Shown: positions 1 through 9,107, counted from the stretch's first letter. The stretch: 64,000 nucleotides of DNA from Nocardioides litoris (GCF_006346315.1 NZ_VDMR01000001.1:248001-312000); one strand, 5' to 3'. A program made the numbers and translations. The notes: a model not told the origin generated them from the sequence alone.

Positions 1-752
1 CAAATTCGACGTTTTCATATTGGGGTGGATATATCAGCACAGTCCTATTCGCTGATTCCAGAATTGTGATGCCGCGTTTCCATGCCCGTTTGGCCCCCGA
101 CCCATCTGCCTATCAACTTGATCCTGCGTGGGATGTTGTCCATGATTTACCCGGGGGGTGGGACCAGTGAGTAATAGGGCCGCCGTTCCTGACGCCCGTG
201 TGCCCTCATCGAGCTCGTCGACCACACGCTTGTAGTTATTAAATCTACTGGCGTCTATCATTCGGTCATCGAGAACTAAGCAAGTCTCGACCTTGCGACT
301 AGCTGGGCGCAGTGCTTTGCATAGGTGATTGCCAGCGGCGCACGAACCCGTCTCAGGATGCTCCATCCGTCACAACATTGTTCCACAGTCCTGTGTTTGG
401 GTGCGCGCGGGCGAAGCAGCCGGCCTCGATCGCCGCGCCAGTTCGCGCGGCTGGAACTTATCTACCAGTTTCGAGTTATCGCGCCAACTAGTGACTGCGG
501 GAGCAGCGGTCAGGCTGAGCGCCGCTCGTAGATCGGGGACCTCGCCCGCCCACGTGTCCTCCGATCCATTTCTTTGTAGGCTCTTAGTCCGGCTCAGCTC
601 ATCCAGTTGTGTGGACCTGTCCTCCTTGTGAGCCACTCGAACCCACGGTCTCAGGAGCGGAGCAAGCACCACAGAAGGTCCAGCCGACACCATCAAACGT
701 TGGCACTTCGCCCTACACCCCGTCGCGCAACCGCCTTTGGGTGTATACGTCG
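1..752. other. Stretch with no supportable gene
   Basis: This stretch is visibly richer in A and T than the rest of the window. The open frames are all 110 codons or shorter, overlap one another on both strands, lack convincing ribosome-binding sites and resemble no family I know. I see no tRNA, transposase or clear repeat. It may be degraded or acquired DNA at the edge of the polysaccharide region. Confidence 0.5.
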
Positions 753-1835
753 TCAGGGCGAGAGATTGCCCTTGGCGGGGGTGGGTCGAATAAATTGACT
801 TCGCTTGGCGGATGGTTGCTCAACAGTGACGTACAGCAGCAAGCCAACAACGTACGAGGCCGCTAGCGCCACCGTCAGGCCTATTCCCAGGCTGATCATC
901 CACGAGGTACCCGTCTTTTGGAACCAGTAGAAGAAAACGAGCAGGACGGGCTGGTGCATTAGGTAGAAGCTGTAACTAACCTGCCCGGCCCGTTCGGCCA
1001 ATTTCCAGACAGTCCCCCGCTCACCCAGCGTCACTACCAACAGGCACAGGGATCCGCCAGCCGCGCCCCACGCCAACAGGGACGGGCCAAGAAGGTTCAG
1101 CGTCGAGAGGGTTACTCCCGCGATGACGGCTGCGAACGCAGCAGATGCCGACACGAGAGTTGATACCGATCGGCGACTGATTAGTTGTGCGCACCACATT
1201 CCAATAGCGAACTGAACTAATCGGGCCGGAAGAACCAAATGCATTGATGGGCCATCTATTGGGGCCTCAAACCAGGCGACCGCGAGTACTCCACTGATCA
1301 CCACGAGCGACGACAATGAGAAACGCTGCCACCAGAGAACTAGCAATGGAAAGACGAGGTACAGCGATACCTCAAGTGCCACGCTCCAGAGCGACCCGTT
1401 CACGGTGCCCTCGACTCCGGCCCATGCCTGCAAGAACATTGCGGCAAGAGCGATGTCACCGGCGTTCGCTTGCTCGGCGACTACCCAGTGCCACGTTCCC
1501 GGACCGATTGCCAGAGCAGACGCGACTGCGAGCGCGACGTAGTACGGCGGCGCAATCCTGTAGGCCCGTCGTTTGTAGAAAGAGTGGACATCGACCGAAC
1601 GCGAACTCTTGGTATAGGGAAGCGCAAGGCAGAAACCCGATACGACGATGAAAACGTCTACTCCGTGGGCCCCTGTGACGAAGAGGTTGTTCAGCATCGG
1701 CGGCATCTGCTCGGCAAACCGGCCGTATGGCGGGACGTGGCAGATGAAGACCGCGAGCGCAGCAGCGGCTCGAAGGGTATCGATCCCCGCGTAGCGCGGG
1801 CGGGGAGGGCTTCCTACCCCCGTTTGAGCGGTCAC
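753..1835 (-). CDS. Acyltransferase 3 (OafA/YrhL-type) membrane O-acyltransferase
   Basis: The 360-residue protein is a polytopic membrane protein of the acyltransferase-3 family, which moves acetyl or other acyl groups onto surface sugars. The N-terminal block IDTLRAAAALAVFICH has the family's Arg-X10-His signature (R22, H33). About ten hydrophobic segments follow, including SFYLMHQPVLLVFF near the C-terminus, typical of the last conserved helix. It lacks an SGNH domain. The reading frame looks less GC-rich than most of the window, as does the flanking 1-752 stretch, so lateral acquisition is plausible. The acceptor is unknown; a polysaccharide made by the downstream genes is an inference. 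Confidence 0.85.
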   Translation of the reverse strand: MTAQTGVGSPPRPRYAGIDTLRAAAALAVFICHVPPYGRFAEQMPPMLNNLFVTGAHGVDVFIVVSGFCLALPYTKSSRSVDVHSFYKRRAYRIAPPYYVALAVASALAIGPGTWHWVVAEQANAGDIALAAMFLQAWAGVEGTVNGSLWSVALEVSLYLVFPLLVLWWQRFSLSSLVVISGVLAVAWFEAPIDGPSMHLVLPARLVQFAIGMWCAQLISRRSVSTLVSASAAFAAVIAGVTLSTLNLLGPSLLAWGAAGGSLCLLVVTLGERGTVWKLAERAGQVSYSFYLMHQPVLLVFFYWFQKTGTSWMISLGIGLTVALAASYVVGLLLYVTVEQPSAKRSQFIRPTPAKGNLSP

Positions 1836-1987
1836 TCGCCGAATGCTAGGCGTGACTGGACGATCCGGGCCCGTTTCGGACGATGCTCAGGACGCTGTCT
1901 ACAGCCAGACCAGACTCGGGCCAGCACGCACGGCGGCAAAGCCCACACTTGCTAATGAAACGCGTAACCCCTGACACCATCGGTCAT

Positions 1988-2845
1988 ATGCCCGACCGAC
2001 CCACCGCTCCGCCCCCCGAGGCGCTCCTCATCACCGTCGCCCCCACCGGGGCCGAGACCAGCAAGGCCGACTGCCCCCAACTCCCCACCACCCTGGAGGA
2101 GCTCGTCGCCACCGCCCGCGAGTGCGAAGCGGCCGGCGCCGCGATGATTCATGTCCACATCCGCGACGAGGAGCACCGACCGTCCCTCGACGGCGGCCGG
2201 CTGCGCGCCACGGTCGACGCGCTGCGCTCCGAGACCGACTTCGTCGTCCAGCTCTCCACGGGCGGCAGCGTCCACGACCCGCTCGACCTGCGCCTGCAGG
2301 TCCTCGACGCAGCCCCCGACTCCTGCAGCCTGACCATGGGCACCACCAATTTCGGCGACGACGTCTTCTCCAACCCCTGGCCCTTCGTCCGCGACCTCTA
2401 CCGGCTCTCCCAGGAGCGCGAGGTCGTGCCGGAGTTCGAGCTGTTCGACCTCGGCCACGTCGCGGCGCTCACCCGCCTGCTCAAGCTCGACGGCCTCCCG
2501 TACGGCGGCAAGGTGCACGTCGACCTCGTCATGGGGGTCCCCGGAGGCATGCCCGGTACGACGGACGCGCTGGTCGCCGCGGTCGCCGCCCTCCCGCCCG
2601 AGGTGACCTCGTGGGGCGCCACCGGCATCGGCCGCTCGACCCTCGCGGTCGGCCTGGCCTCGCTCAGCAAGGGCGGCCACCTGCGCGTCGGCATGGAGGA
2701 CGTGCTGACGCTCGCGCGCGGCGTACCGGTCGAGAGCAACCGGCAGCTGGTCGAGCGCGCCGTCGCGATGGGGGAGCTCGCGCAGCGCCGTCCGATGACC
2801 ACGGCCGAGGCGCGCGTTCTGCTGGGGGTCAGGCCGGCCGCCTGA
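1988..2845 (+). CDS. BKACE-family beta-keto acid cleavage enzyme (DUF849)
   Basis: The product (285 aa from this ATG) belongs to the DUF849/BKACE family, whose founder is 3-keto-5-aminohexanoate cleavage enzyme. These metal-dependent TIM barrels condense a beta-keto acid with acetyl-CoA to give acetoacetate and a CoA ester. The zinc-binding HVHIRD motif lies at residues 55-60, and the family-typical stretch around SLTMGTTNFGDD follows. The frame is open upstream to 1883 and has another ATG at 1955. I chose 1988 because family homology (LLITVAPTGAE) begins soon after it. The substrate cannot be told from sequence. The nitrobindin gene follows 21 bp later. Confidence 0.8.
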   Translation: MPDRPTAPPPEALLITVAPTGAETSKADCPQLPTTLEELVATARECEAAGAAMIHVHIRDEEHRPSLDGGRLRATVDALRSETDFVVQLSTGGSVHDPLDLRLQVLDAAPDSCSLTMGTTNFGDDVFSNPWPFVRDLYRLSQEREVVPEFELFDLGHVAALTRLLKLDGLPYGGKVHVDLVMGVPGGMPGTTDALVAAVAALPPEVTSWGATGIGRSTLAVGLASLSKGGHLRVGMEDVLTLARGVPVESNRQLVERAVAMGELAQRRPMTTAEARVLLGVRPAA

Positions 2846-2852
2846 GCGTCAC

Positions 2853-2858
2853 TAGACT
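2853..2858 (+). promoter_or_regulatory. -10 box TAGACT of a probably leaderless nitrobindin transcript
   Basis: TAGACT ends 8 nt before the ATG at 2867, with no Shine-Dalgarno sequence between. This spacing suits an actinobacterial leaderless mRNA. The same layout recurs at several genes in this window. Confidence 0.5.
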
Positions 2859-2866
2859 CGGCTGTC

Positions 2867-3361
2867 ATGCCGTTCCAGATCCCCGACAACCTCCACCCCG
2901 ACTGCGGACCACTGGTCTGGCTGCTGGGCACCTGGCAGGGCAACGGCCACGGCGACTACCCCACGATCGACGCCTTCCAGTACGGCCAGGAGCTGGTCTT
3001 CCAGCAGGACGGCCGCCCCTTCTTCCACTACTTCGCCCGCTCCTGGGTGATCGACGAGCAGGGCGAGAAGGTGCGCGACGCCGCCCAGGAGACCGGGTTC
3101 CTCCGTGCCGTCGGCGACGGCAAGGTCGAGCTGGTGCTCACGCACAACACCGGCGTCACCGAGGTCTGGTACGGCCTCGCCGAGGCCGGCAAGCTCGAGC
3201 TCCGCACCGCGGGCGTCAGCTTCACCGAGACGGCCAAGGAGGTCGTCTCCGGCCACCGGCTCTACGGCAACGTCGAGGGCGACCTGCTCTACGCCTACGA
3301 CATGGAGGCGATGGGGCAGGAGCTGCAGCCGCACCTGTGGGCCAGGCTCCGCCGTGCCTGA
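2867..3361 (+). CDS. Nitrobindin / heme-binding beta-barrel (THAP4-like, DUF1794)
   Basis: This 164-residue protein matches bacterial nitrobindins, ten-stranded beta-barrels that bind heme, react with NO and isomerise peroxynitrite to nitrate. The family signature GxWxGxG appears as GTWQGNG at residues 21-27. The likely axial heme ligand is H156 in the C-terminal LQPHLWARL segment. Length is normal for the actinobacterial branch. The last 8 bases overlap the next gene, a Fur-type regulator, so the two are probably co-transcribed. That links a nitrosative-stress protein with a metal- or peroxide-sensing repressor. Confidence 0.88.
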   Translation: MPFQIPDNLHPDCGPLVWLLGTWQGNGHGDYPTIDAFQYGQELVFQQDGRPFFHYFARSWVIDEQGEKVRDAAQETGFLRAVGDGKVELVLTHNTGVTEVWYGLAEAGKLELRTAGVSFTETAKEVVSGHRLYGNVEGDLLYAYDMEAMGQELQPHLWARLRRA

Positions 3362-3788
3362 CCCGTCGGAGGACTGGCGTGCCCGGCTCCGCGGGCAGGG
3401 CTACCGGCTGACCCCCCAGCGCGAGCTCATCCTCGGCGCGATCGAGGAGCTCGGCCACGCGACCCCCGACGAGGTGCTCGCCCACGTCCAGGCCCGGGTC
3501 TCCTCGGTCAACGCCTCGACGGTCTACCGCACGCTCGAGGTGCTCGAGGGCCTCGGCCTGGTGCGCCACACGCACTTGAGCGACCGCGCGCCGACCTACC
3601 ACTCGGTGAGTGGGCACGAGCACTTCCACGTCAAGTGCCGCGAGTGCGGCGAGGTGGTCTCGCTCGACGTCGAGGTGGCCGACGGGCTGACGCGGCGGCT
3701 CGAGGACGATCTCGGGTTCGTCGCCGACGTGGGGCACCTGACGGTGTTCGGGCGCTGCCGCGCCTGCCGCGAGGCCCAGAGCAGCTGA
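3354..3788 (+). CDS. Fur-family metalloregulator
   Basis: The GTG start gives 144 residues of the ferric-uptake-regulator family. A winged helix lies at about residues 15-75 (YRLTPQRELIL; recognition helix near NASTVYRTLEVLE). It is followed by the metal-binding segment HEHFHVKCREC (H88, H90, H92, C95, C98). The second CxxC (C135, C138) completes a structural zinc site. The start overlaps the nitrobindin gene by 8 bp. Whether it senses iron, zinc (Zur) or peroxide (PerR) cannot be decided by eye. The neighbouring heme protein makes an iron or oxidative role attractive but unproven. Confidence 0.88.
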   Translation: MPDPSEDWRARLRGQGYRLTPQRELILGAIEELGHATPDEVLAHVQARVSSVNASTVYRTLEVLEGLGLVRHTHLSDRAPTYHSVSGHEHFHVKCRECGEVVSLDVEVADGLTRRLEDDLGFVADVGHLTVFGRCRACREAQSS

Positions 3789-3867
3789 AGCTCCCCCCGA
3801 CTGCCACCTGGGGTGACAGACTCCGGGGTCTCGGATACCCCCACCCCGTTGCTCCCGGGAGTCCTCG

Positions 3868-5715
3868 ATGAAGCGCCTGGCCCGTCGGCCTCGACCTCGG
3901 CTGAGCCGTTCCCTGCGGCCGCTCGAGTCGCAGCGGCCCTCGGGTCGGTCCCGCAGGTCCCGCCGCCGACGCCTGCGCCGACGCGTGCTCGGTGGGGTCG
4001 TCGCCGCCGTCGTGCTGGCAGTGGCGTGGACGGCGTGGGTCCTGTGGGACACCCAGCGCGACCTCGTGGCCGCCGACCGCGACGGACGAGCGCTGCGCGC
4101 GGCCCTCGAGCGCGACGACACCCGCGCCGCCCGGGCCGCGCTGGCCTCCCTGCAGCAGAACGCCGCCGCGGCCGAGGCCCACACCGACGGCCCGTGGTGG
4201 TCGCTGCTGGCCCTCGCGCCGGCGTACGGCGACGACCTGGCGGGGGTGCGCGGAGCCGCTGCGGCCGTCGACGAGCTGGCCACCGGTGCGATGCCGCAGC
4301 TGGTCGAGGTGCAGGACCAGCTCGACTCCGTGCTGGTCGACCGGCGCGTCGACCTCGACGTGGTGGGCGGGCTGGGGGAGCGCCTGTCGGTCGCCGAGGT
4401 GTCGACGTCCCGCGCCGCCGACGACCTCGACGGCCTGTCCAGCACCGGCTACGACGCTCGCCTGCGCGGCCGGTTCGACGAGCTCGCCGGCATCGTGCGG
4501 GGCCTCGAGCGCGACGTGGCGGCCGCGTCGACGGCGGCCGACCTCGCCCCGACCCTCCTCGGCGCCGACGGCCCGCGCGACTACCTCGTCGTGTTCCAGA
4601 ACAACGCCGAGGTCCGCGCCACCGGTGGCCTGTCGGGGGCCTGGGCGCGGCTGCACCTCGACGACGGTCGCCTGACCCTGCCCGAGCAGGGCTCGTCGGG
4701 TGACTTCCCGGCCGCGGACGACCCGGTCGCGCCCGTCACCGCCGAGGAGCGCGAGGTGTACGGCGACGTCCTGGTCCGCTACTTCCAGGACCCCCTCATG
4801 CAGCCCGACTTCCAGCGCGGGGCCGAGCTGTTCGACGCCTTCTGGCGCAGCCAGGACCCCGCCCGCGACCTCGACGGCGTCCTCACCGTCGACGTGGTCG
4901 GCCTGTCCTACCTGATGCGGGGCGGGCCGCCGGTCACCGTCGACGGCTACCGCGTCGAGGCGACCAACGTCGCCTCGGTCCTGATGCACCAGATCTACCT
5001 CAAGGTCCGCGACCCCGAGGCCCAGGACGACCTCTTCGCGCGGCTGGCGTCGAAGGCCTTCGACCAGGCCACCGCCGGCTCGATCGACCCCACCGATCTC
5101 GTGCAGGGCGTGTACGACGCCGTGGGGGAGCGCCGGTTGATGTTCTCCTCCCTCCGCGACGACGTGGCGGCCCGGCTCGACGGCACCCGGATCGCGGGGC
5201 AGGTGCCCGCCGACGACGGCGAGGCTCCCCGGGTGGCGGTGACCCTCAACGACGCGACCGCCTCGAAGATGTCCTACTTCCTCGACCACGACACCGAGGT
5301 CGTCGCCACCGGCTGCGGCGACGACGGCGTGCAGCAGCTGCTCACCACCGTCCGACTGAGGCAGACCGTCAGTCGCGAGACCGCGGCCGGGCTGCCGGCG
5401 TACATCACGGGTGGGGGGCAGTACGGCGTCCCCGTCGGCACCCAGCAGGTGCTGCTCCGCATCTTCTCCCCGGCCCGCGGCACCATCGGTGAGGTCACGG
5501 TCGCCGGGGTGCCCGTGCCGCGGTTCACGGTCGCGACGATCGGCTCCCGCCAGGTCATCACGCTCGTCGTCGCCGTGGACGGCAGCGCCGACGTCGAGGT
5601 CCGTGCCGCCGTCTCCGGCGGAGCCGGGCAGAGGGCCGACGGCTCTCTCGTGACCACGCCCGGCACCGTGCGCGGAACCGGTGACGGACGGTTCGAGAGT
5701 GCCTGCGCGGGCTAG
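3868..5715 (+). CDS. DUF4012 membrane-anchored exported protein, copy 1
   Basis: The 615-residue protein has an Arg-rich cytoplasmic N-terminus (1-39), one transmembrane segment (about 40-60) and a large extracytoplasmic DUF4012 domain. The most conserved block is PRDYLVVFQNNAEVR near residue 236, followed by TGGLSGAW. DUF4012 has no established function; such proteins often lie beside exopolysaccharide genes in Gram-positive bacteria. GGGAG at 3857-3861 is a good ribosome-binding site for the ATG. A paralogue begins at 6359, and the two share most of their length, including the LMFSS/LMIAS-type block. They come from one duplication, with a small secreted protein gene between them. Confidence 0.85.
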   Translation: MKRLARRPRPRLSRSLRPLESQRPSGRSRRSRRRRLRRRVLGGVVAAVVLAVAWTAWVLWDTQRDLVAADRDGRALRAALERDDTRAARAALASLQQNAAAAEAHTDGPWWSLLALAPAYGDDLAGVRGAAAAVDELATGAMPQLVEVQDQLDSVLVDRRVDLDVVGGLGERLSVAEVSTSRAADDLDGLSSTGYDARLRGRFDELAGIVRGLERDVAAASTAADLAPTLLGADGPRDYLVVFQNNAEVRATGGLSGAWARLHLDDGRLTLPEQGSSGDFPAADDPVAPVTAEEREVYGDVLVRYFQDPLMQPDFQRGAELFDAFWRSQDPARDLDGVLTVDVVGLSYLMRGGPPVTVDGYRVEATNVASVLMHQIYLKVRDPEAQDDLFARLASKAFDQATAGSIDPTDLVQGVYDAVGERRLMFSSLRDDVAARLDGTRIAGQVPADDGEAPRVAVTLNDATASKMSYFLDHDTEVVATGCGDDGVQQLLTTVRLRQTVSRETAAGLPAYITGGGQYGVPVGTQQVLLRIFSPARGTIGEVTVAGVPVPRFTVATIGSRQVITLVVAVDGSADVEVRAAVSGGAGQRADGSLVTTPGTVRGTGDGRFESACAG

Positions 5716-5851
5716 ACCGCAGCCCCGGTCACGCAACCTTTACCTGCCAGGGCGTGAACTCTGACCAATCGGCGTCGGTGGCCTCAGTGCGTGTGATTCA
5801 CTCTCGCCTTGTAGTCGACCACCGTCTCGGACCATGTCCCCAGGAGCTCCC

Positions 5852-6280
5852 GTGAAGCGTCTCGTCCTTGGCCTGCTGGCCACCTTGCTCGTGGCGGCGG
5901 GCCTCGTCTCGGCGTCGTCGACCCCCGCCAGCGCCGCCTGCCCCTACACCAACTGCATCCAGACCAGCCTCAACTCGGAGGGCCCGCGGGTCATCCGCCA
6001 GGGCAAGAAGGCGACGATCAAGGTGGGTGTCCGCGCTGCGGGCAACGTCTACCCCACGGGCACCGTGCGCTTCACCGTCTACAAGAAGGGCCAGCGCGGC
6101 TCGATCTTCCAGCGCACCAAGAACGTGAGCCCGGCCGAGCGCTACGTCTCGCGCACCCGGTTCACCACCCCGCGCCTCAGCCCGGGCACCTACACCATCC
6201 GCATGCGCTACACGCCGACCGCTGGCTCGGTCTTCAAGGTGTCGACCAACAAGCGCACGCTGACCGTCCGCCGTCGCTGA
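5852..6280 (+). CDS. Small secreted protein with Ig-like fold
   Basis: I place the start at GTG 5852 because AGGAG lies just upstream; an ATG at 5834 is in frame but has no ribosome-binding site. The 142-residue product begins with a Sec signal peptide (VKRLVLGLLATLLVAAGLV) cleaved near ASA-AC. The mature part is basic and beta-rich, with YPTGTVRFTVYKKGQ and SPGTYTIRMRYTP resembling bacterial Ig-like (Big_5/Big_3) domains of surface proteins. Two cysteines near the mature N-terminus (CPYTNC) may form a disulfide. Function is unknown. It sits between the DUF4012 paralogues and is followed by a strong hairpin. Confidence 0.7.
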   Translation: MKRLVLGLLATLLVAAGLVSASSTPASAACPYTNCIQTSLNSEGPRVIRQGKKATIKVGVRAAGNVYPTGTVRFTVYKKGQRGSIFQRTKNVSPAERYVSRTRFTTPRLSPGTYTIRMRYTPTAGSVFKVSTNKRTLTVRRR

Positions 6281-6295
6281 CCCCGTCCCACCCGC

Positions 6296-6323
6296 AGGCC
6301 CCGGAGCGTCCGCTCCGGGGCCT
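6296..6323 (+). terminator. GC-rich terminator hairpin
   Basis: The 12-bp arm at 6296-6307 pairs perfectly with 6312-6323 across a 4-nt loop. It begins 16 bp after the stop codon at 6280. There is no U tract, as is common for high-GC actinobacterial terminators. Confidence 0.7.
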
Positions 6324-6358
6324 CGCCACGTCCTCACCCTGTCCTCGGGAGTCCCACC

Positions 6359-8107
6359 GTGCTGACCCGTCGCCGCGTCGTCGCGGCCGTCGTCCTCCTG
6401 CTGCTGGCCGCGGTGGCCTACACCATCTGGCTCCTGTACGCCGCCCAGCGCGACCTCCGCGCGGCCGAGGACGACGCCCGGGCCCTGCAGTCGGCCATCG
6501 AGGCGGGCGACACCGGTCAGGCCCGCACGGCGCTCGCGGCGCTCCAGGACTCGGCGGGGGCGGCCCGCAACGACACCGACGGCCCGTGGTGGTCCGTCAT
6601 GACCCTCTTCCCGTCGGTGGGTGACGACCTCGAGGGCGTCCGGGGCGTCAGCGCGTCGCTCGACGAGATCGCCGGGACCGCCGGACCGCGCCTGCTCGAC
6701 CTCGAGGACGGCCTGGCCGGGGTCGTCACCGACGGGCAGGTCGACCTCGACGCCCTCAGCGGCATCACCGACGGCGTCCTCGAGGCCGACGCCTCGGCCG
6801 GGCGTGCTCTCGGCGAGGTAGCCGACCTCGACACCAGCGGCTACTCGAGCCTCCTCCAGGGGCCCGTCGACGAGTACGTCGACCAGGTCAGCGACCTCCG
6901 CTCCACCCTCGCCGGCGCCGCGACGGCGGCCCGGGTCGCCCCGACCATGCTGGGCGCCGACGGGCCGCGCGACTACCTCGTCGTCTTCCAGAACAACGCT
7001 GAGGTCCGGTCAACCGGTGGCTTGTCCGGGGCCTGGGCCCGCATCCACACCGAGGACGGCAAGATCGGGCTGCGCGAGCAGGGCTCGGCCGGCGACTTCC
7101 CGGTGGCCGACCCGCCCCTGGTCGAGGTCTCCGCGGAGGAGGAGGCGGTCTATGGCGACGTCATCGCCCGCTACTTCCAGGACCCCGTGATGGTGCCGGA
7201 CTTCCCGCGTGCGGCCCAGCTGTTCGACGCCTTCTGGCAGGAGGAGCGCCCGGGTGGGCCCGAGGTCGACCTCGACGGCGTCGTCTCGATCGACACCGTG
7301 GGGCTGTCCTACCTGCTGCGGGCCACCGACCCCATCACCAGCGACGGCTACACGCTGACCCCCGACACTGCCGTCCAGCTGCTGCTCAACCAGGTCTACC
7401 GCGACATCGACGACCCCGCCCGCCAGGACGAGGTCTTCGCCGGCGCCGCGTCCGCCGTGTTCGCTGCCGCCACCACCGGCACCACCTCGCCCCGCGAGCT
7501 CGTCCGGGCCGTCGACCAGGCGGTGGGGGAGCGCCGGCTGATGATCGCCTCCTTCGAGGACGAGGTGCAGGGCGAGCTGGCCGGCACCCGGGTGGCCGCA
7601 GAGCTGAGCGGCGACGACGGCGCCACCCCGCACGTCGACGTCACCGTCAACGATGCGACCGGCTCGAAGATGTCCTACTACCTCGACCACGACACCCAGG
7701 TCCGCGCCACCGGCTGCGAGGGCGGGGTCCAGCAGCTCGCCGGCACCATGACGCTGCGCCAGACCATCCCCGAGGCCGAGGCCGCCCAGCTGCCCCGCTA
7801 CATCACCGGTGGTGGTGTCTTCGGGGTCAAGCCCGGCACCCAGCAGGTGCTGGTGCGGCTGTACGCGCCGTACGGCGGCGAGCTCGGCAAGGTCACGGTC
7901 GACGGCGTCGAAGTGCCCCGCTTCACCGTCGCGACCATCGACGACCGCCAGGTCATCACCCTGGCCATCGCCACCAACGGCTCCGCCGACGTGCCGATCG
8001 AGTTCGCCATGACCTCCGGCACCGACCAGGACGGCGCCGGCGTCGTGCAGACCACGCCGAGGGCCACCACCGGCAGCAGCGACTCCACCTTCCCTTCCGC
8101 CTGCTGA
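6359..8107 (+). CDS. DUF4012 membrane-anchored exported protein, copy 2
   Basis: This 582-residue protein starts with GTG and is a paralogue of the protein at 3868-5715. It has a short basic N-terminus, a transmembrane segment at about residues 7-24, and then the DUF4012 domain with PRDYLVVFQNNAEVR near residue 202 and TGGLSGAWAR. It lacks the long Arg-rich N-terminal extension of copy 1. The ribosome-binding context (CGGGAGTCC) resembles that of copy 1, so the duplication seems to have included the leader. A dispersed palindromic repeat begins 33 bp past the stop. No molecular function is established for the family. Confidence 0.85.
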   Translation: MLTRRRVVAAVVLLLLAAVAYTIWLLYAAQRDLRAAEDDARALQSAIEAGDTGQARTALAALQDSAGAARNDTDGPWWSVMTLFPSVGDDLEGVRGVSASLDEIAGTAGPRLLDLEDGLAGVVTDGQVDLDALSGITDGVLEADASAGRALGEVADLDTSGYSSLLQGPVDEYVDQVSDLRSTLAGAATAARVAPTMLGADGPRDYLVVFQNNAEVRSTGGLSGAWARIHTEDGKIGLREQGSAGDFPVADPPLVEVSAEEEAVYGDVIARYFQDPVMVPDFPRAAQLFDAFWQEERPGGPEVDLDGVVSIDTVGLSYLLRATDPITSDGYTLTPDTAVQLLLNQVYRDIDDPARQDEVFAGAASAVFAAATTGTTSPRELVRAVDQAVGERRLMIASFEDEVQGELAGTRVAAELSGDDGATPHVDVTVNDATGSKMSYYLDHDTQVRATGCEGGVQQLAGTMTLRQTIPEAEAAQLPRYITGGGVFGVKPGTQQVLVRLYAPYGGELGKVTVDGVEVPRFTVATIDDRQVITLAIATNGSADVPIEFAMTSGTDQDGAGVVQTTPRATTGSSDSTFPSAC

Positions 8108-8139
8108 GAGCGCCACTGCTGGCAGGGCCTGAGCCGGGC

Positions 8140-8178
8140 GGTGGCTGAGGTGCGAGCGCAGCGAGCCTCGAAGCCCCG
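8140..8178 (+). repeat. Dispersed palindromic repeat, type B
   Basis: The 39-bp element runs from GGTGGCTGAGGTGCGAG to CCTCGAAGCCCCG and is imperfectly palindromic. Near-identical or diverged copies lie at 12163-12201, 35786-35826, 41353-41398 and 55868-55986. This copy lies just 3' of the second DUF4012 gene. Confidence 0.8.
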
Positions 8179-8210
8179 CGCGCTCACGTGACTGTCACAC
8201 CCCCGGCGCA

Positions 8211-8234
8211 TGTACCCCCTGGGGCATGGGTACA
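8211..8234. promoter_or_regulatory. Inverted repeat TGTACCC-N10-GGGTACA over a promoter
   Basis: TGTACCC (8211-8217) and GGGTACA (8228-8234) form a perfect 7-bp inverted repeat. A possible -10 box, TACAGT (8231-8236), overlaps the right arm. The position, about 57 nt upstream of the Tat-protein gene at 8293, suits an operator. The regulator is unknown. Confidence 0.45.
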
Positions 8235-8292
8235 GTCGCGCGCGGCGCCGAACGCGGGCGCTCGCACTCTCCCCCCACGCAGAAGGTCCCCC

Positions 8293-8844
8293 ATGACCGA
8301 CATCCCGTCGCGCCCTAACAACCCCACCCACGTGACCCGCCGCTCGGTCGTCCGTACCGCCGGCGCAGCCGCCTGGACTGCGCCCGTCATCGTGGCGGCC
8401 ACTGCCGTCCCCGCCGTCGCCGCCTCCGGCATCGACTTGGACATCGTCAACATGACCGGGTCGCGCAGCGTGACGGTGACCTACAACTACGGCATCCTCC
8501 AGTTCCAGGTGCAGAACAACTCGACCACGCCCTGGACCGGCGCCCTGACGGTGTCGGTCACGGTGAACGCCACGACGGGGGACGCGTCCGGTCCTGCCGT
8601 GTCGCCCAACAGCGGTGCCGGGTGGGCCCAGGCTTCGGTGAGCGAGACGGGCACCGGCTTCACCGCCACCTACACGCGGGCCTCGGCGACCCTCGCCGTC
8701 GGGGCGACGACTCCGATCCTCCGGATCTACTTCAACTCCGCGACGCTGGCGCTGATCCAGACGGGGGGCACGGGATCGGCCACCGTGACCTCGCCGGCCA
8801 GCGCGAACAACCAAGGGGCCACGAAGAACTACCCGGCGTCCTGA
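8293..8844 (+). CDS. Tat-exported small protein, copy 1
   Basis: The ATG at 8293 is preceded by AGAAGG, so I prefer it to the upstream in-frame start at 8188. The 183-residue product has a twin-arginine signal (THVTRRSVVRTAGAAAW) with hydrophobic core APVIVAATAVPAVAA and a likely cleavage site near AVAA-SG. The mature region is beta-rich and rich in Thr, Ser and Asn, with repeated TVTYN and TGSATVT-like strands. It carries no recognised catalytic motif. The next gene encodes a protein of the same design with a very similar signal peptide. These look like paralogous surface or secreted proteins; their job is unknown. Confidence 0.7.
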   Translation: MTDIPSRPNNPTHVTRRSVVRTAGAAAWTAPVIVAATAVPAVAASGIDLDIVNMTGSRSVTVTYNYGILQFQVQNNSTTPWTGALTVSVTVNATTGDASGPAVSPNSGAGWAQASVSETGTGFTATYTRASATLAVGATTPILRIYFNSATLALIQTGGTGSATVTSPASANNQGATKNYPAS

Positions 8845-9107
8845 CGGGAGGCCGGCCGCCCGCCTCCGTCCCCAGGAGGCACCGGGTCTAGACCTGTCGG
8901 CCCGATGACGGGCATCCGGTGCCTCATGGCGGCATTCTGGGCCGTCGGGGGATCGCCGAGCGCTACGGTGCGCAAGTCGGGGGCGGGTAACGACCGCAAA
9001 GTGAAATCTCGCCCGCGGGCCAGGTGGATCCCTTCATCCGACAGACCGCCCGGTCCTCCTCGCGTAGGCTCCGGAACGCAACACTGACCACTGCCTGGGG
9101 AGCCCCA

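Noticed and set aside
1..752. Short open frames at the left edge as small genes
   Set aside because: They overlap on both strands, lack ribosome-binding sites and resemble no family.
3631..5736. 701-codon minus-strand open frame
   Set aside because: It is antisense to the first DUF4012 gene and has no protein-family signal.
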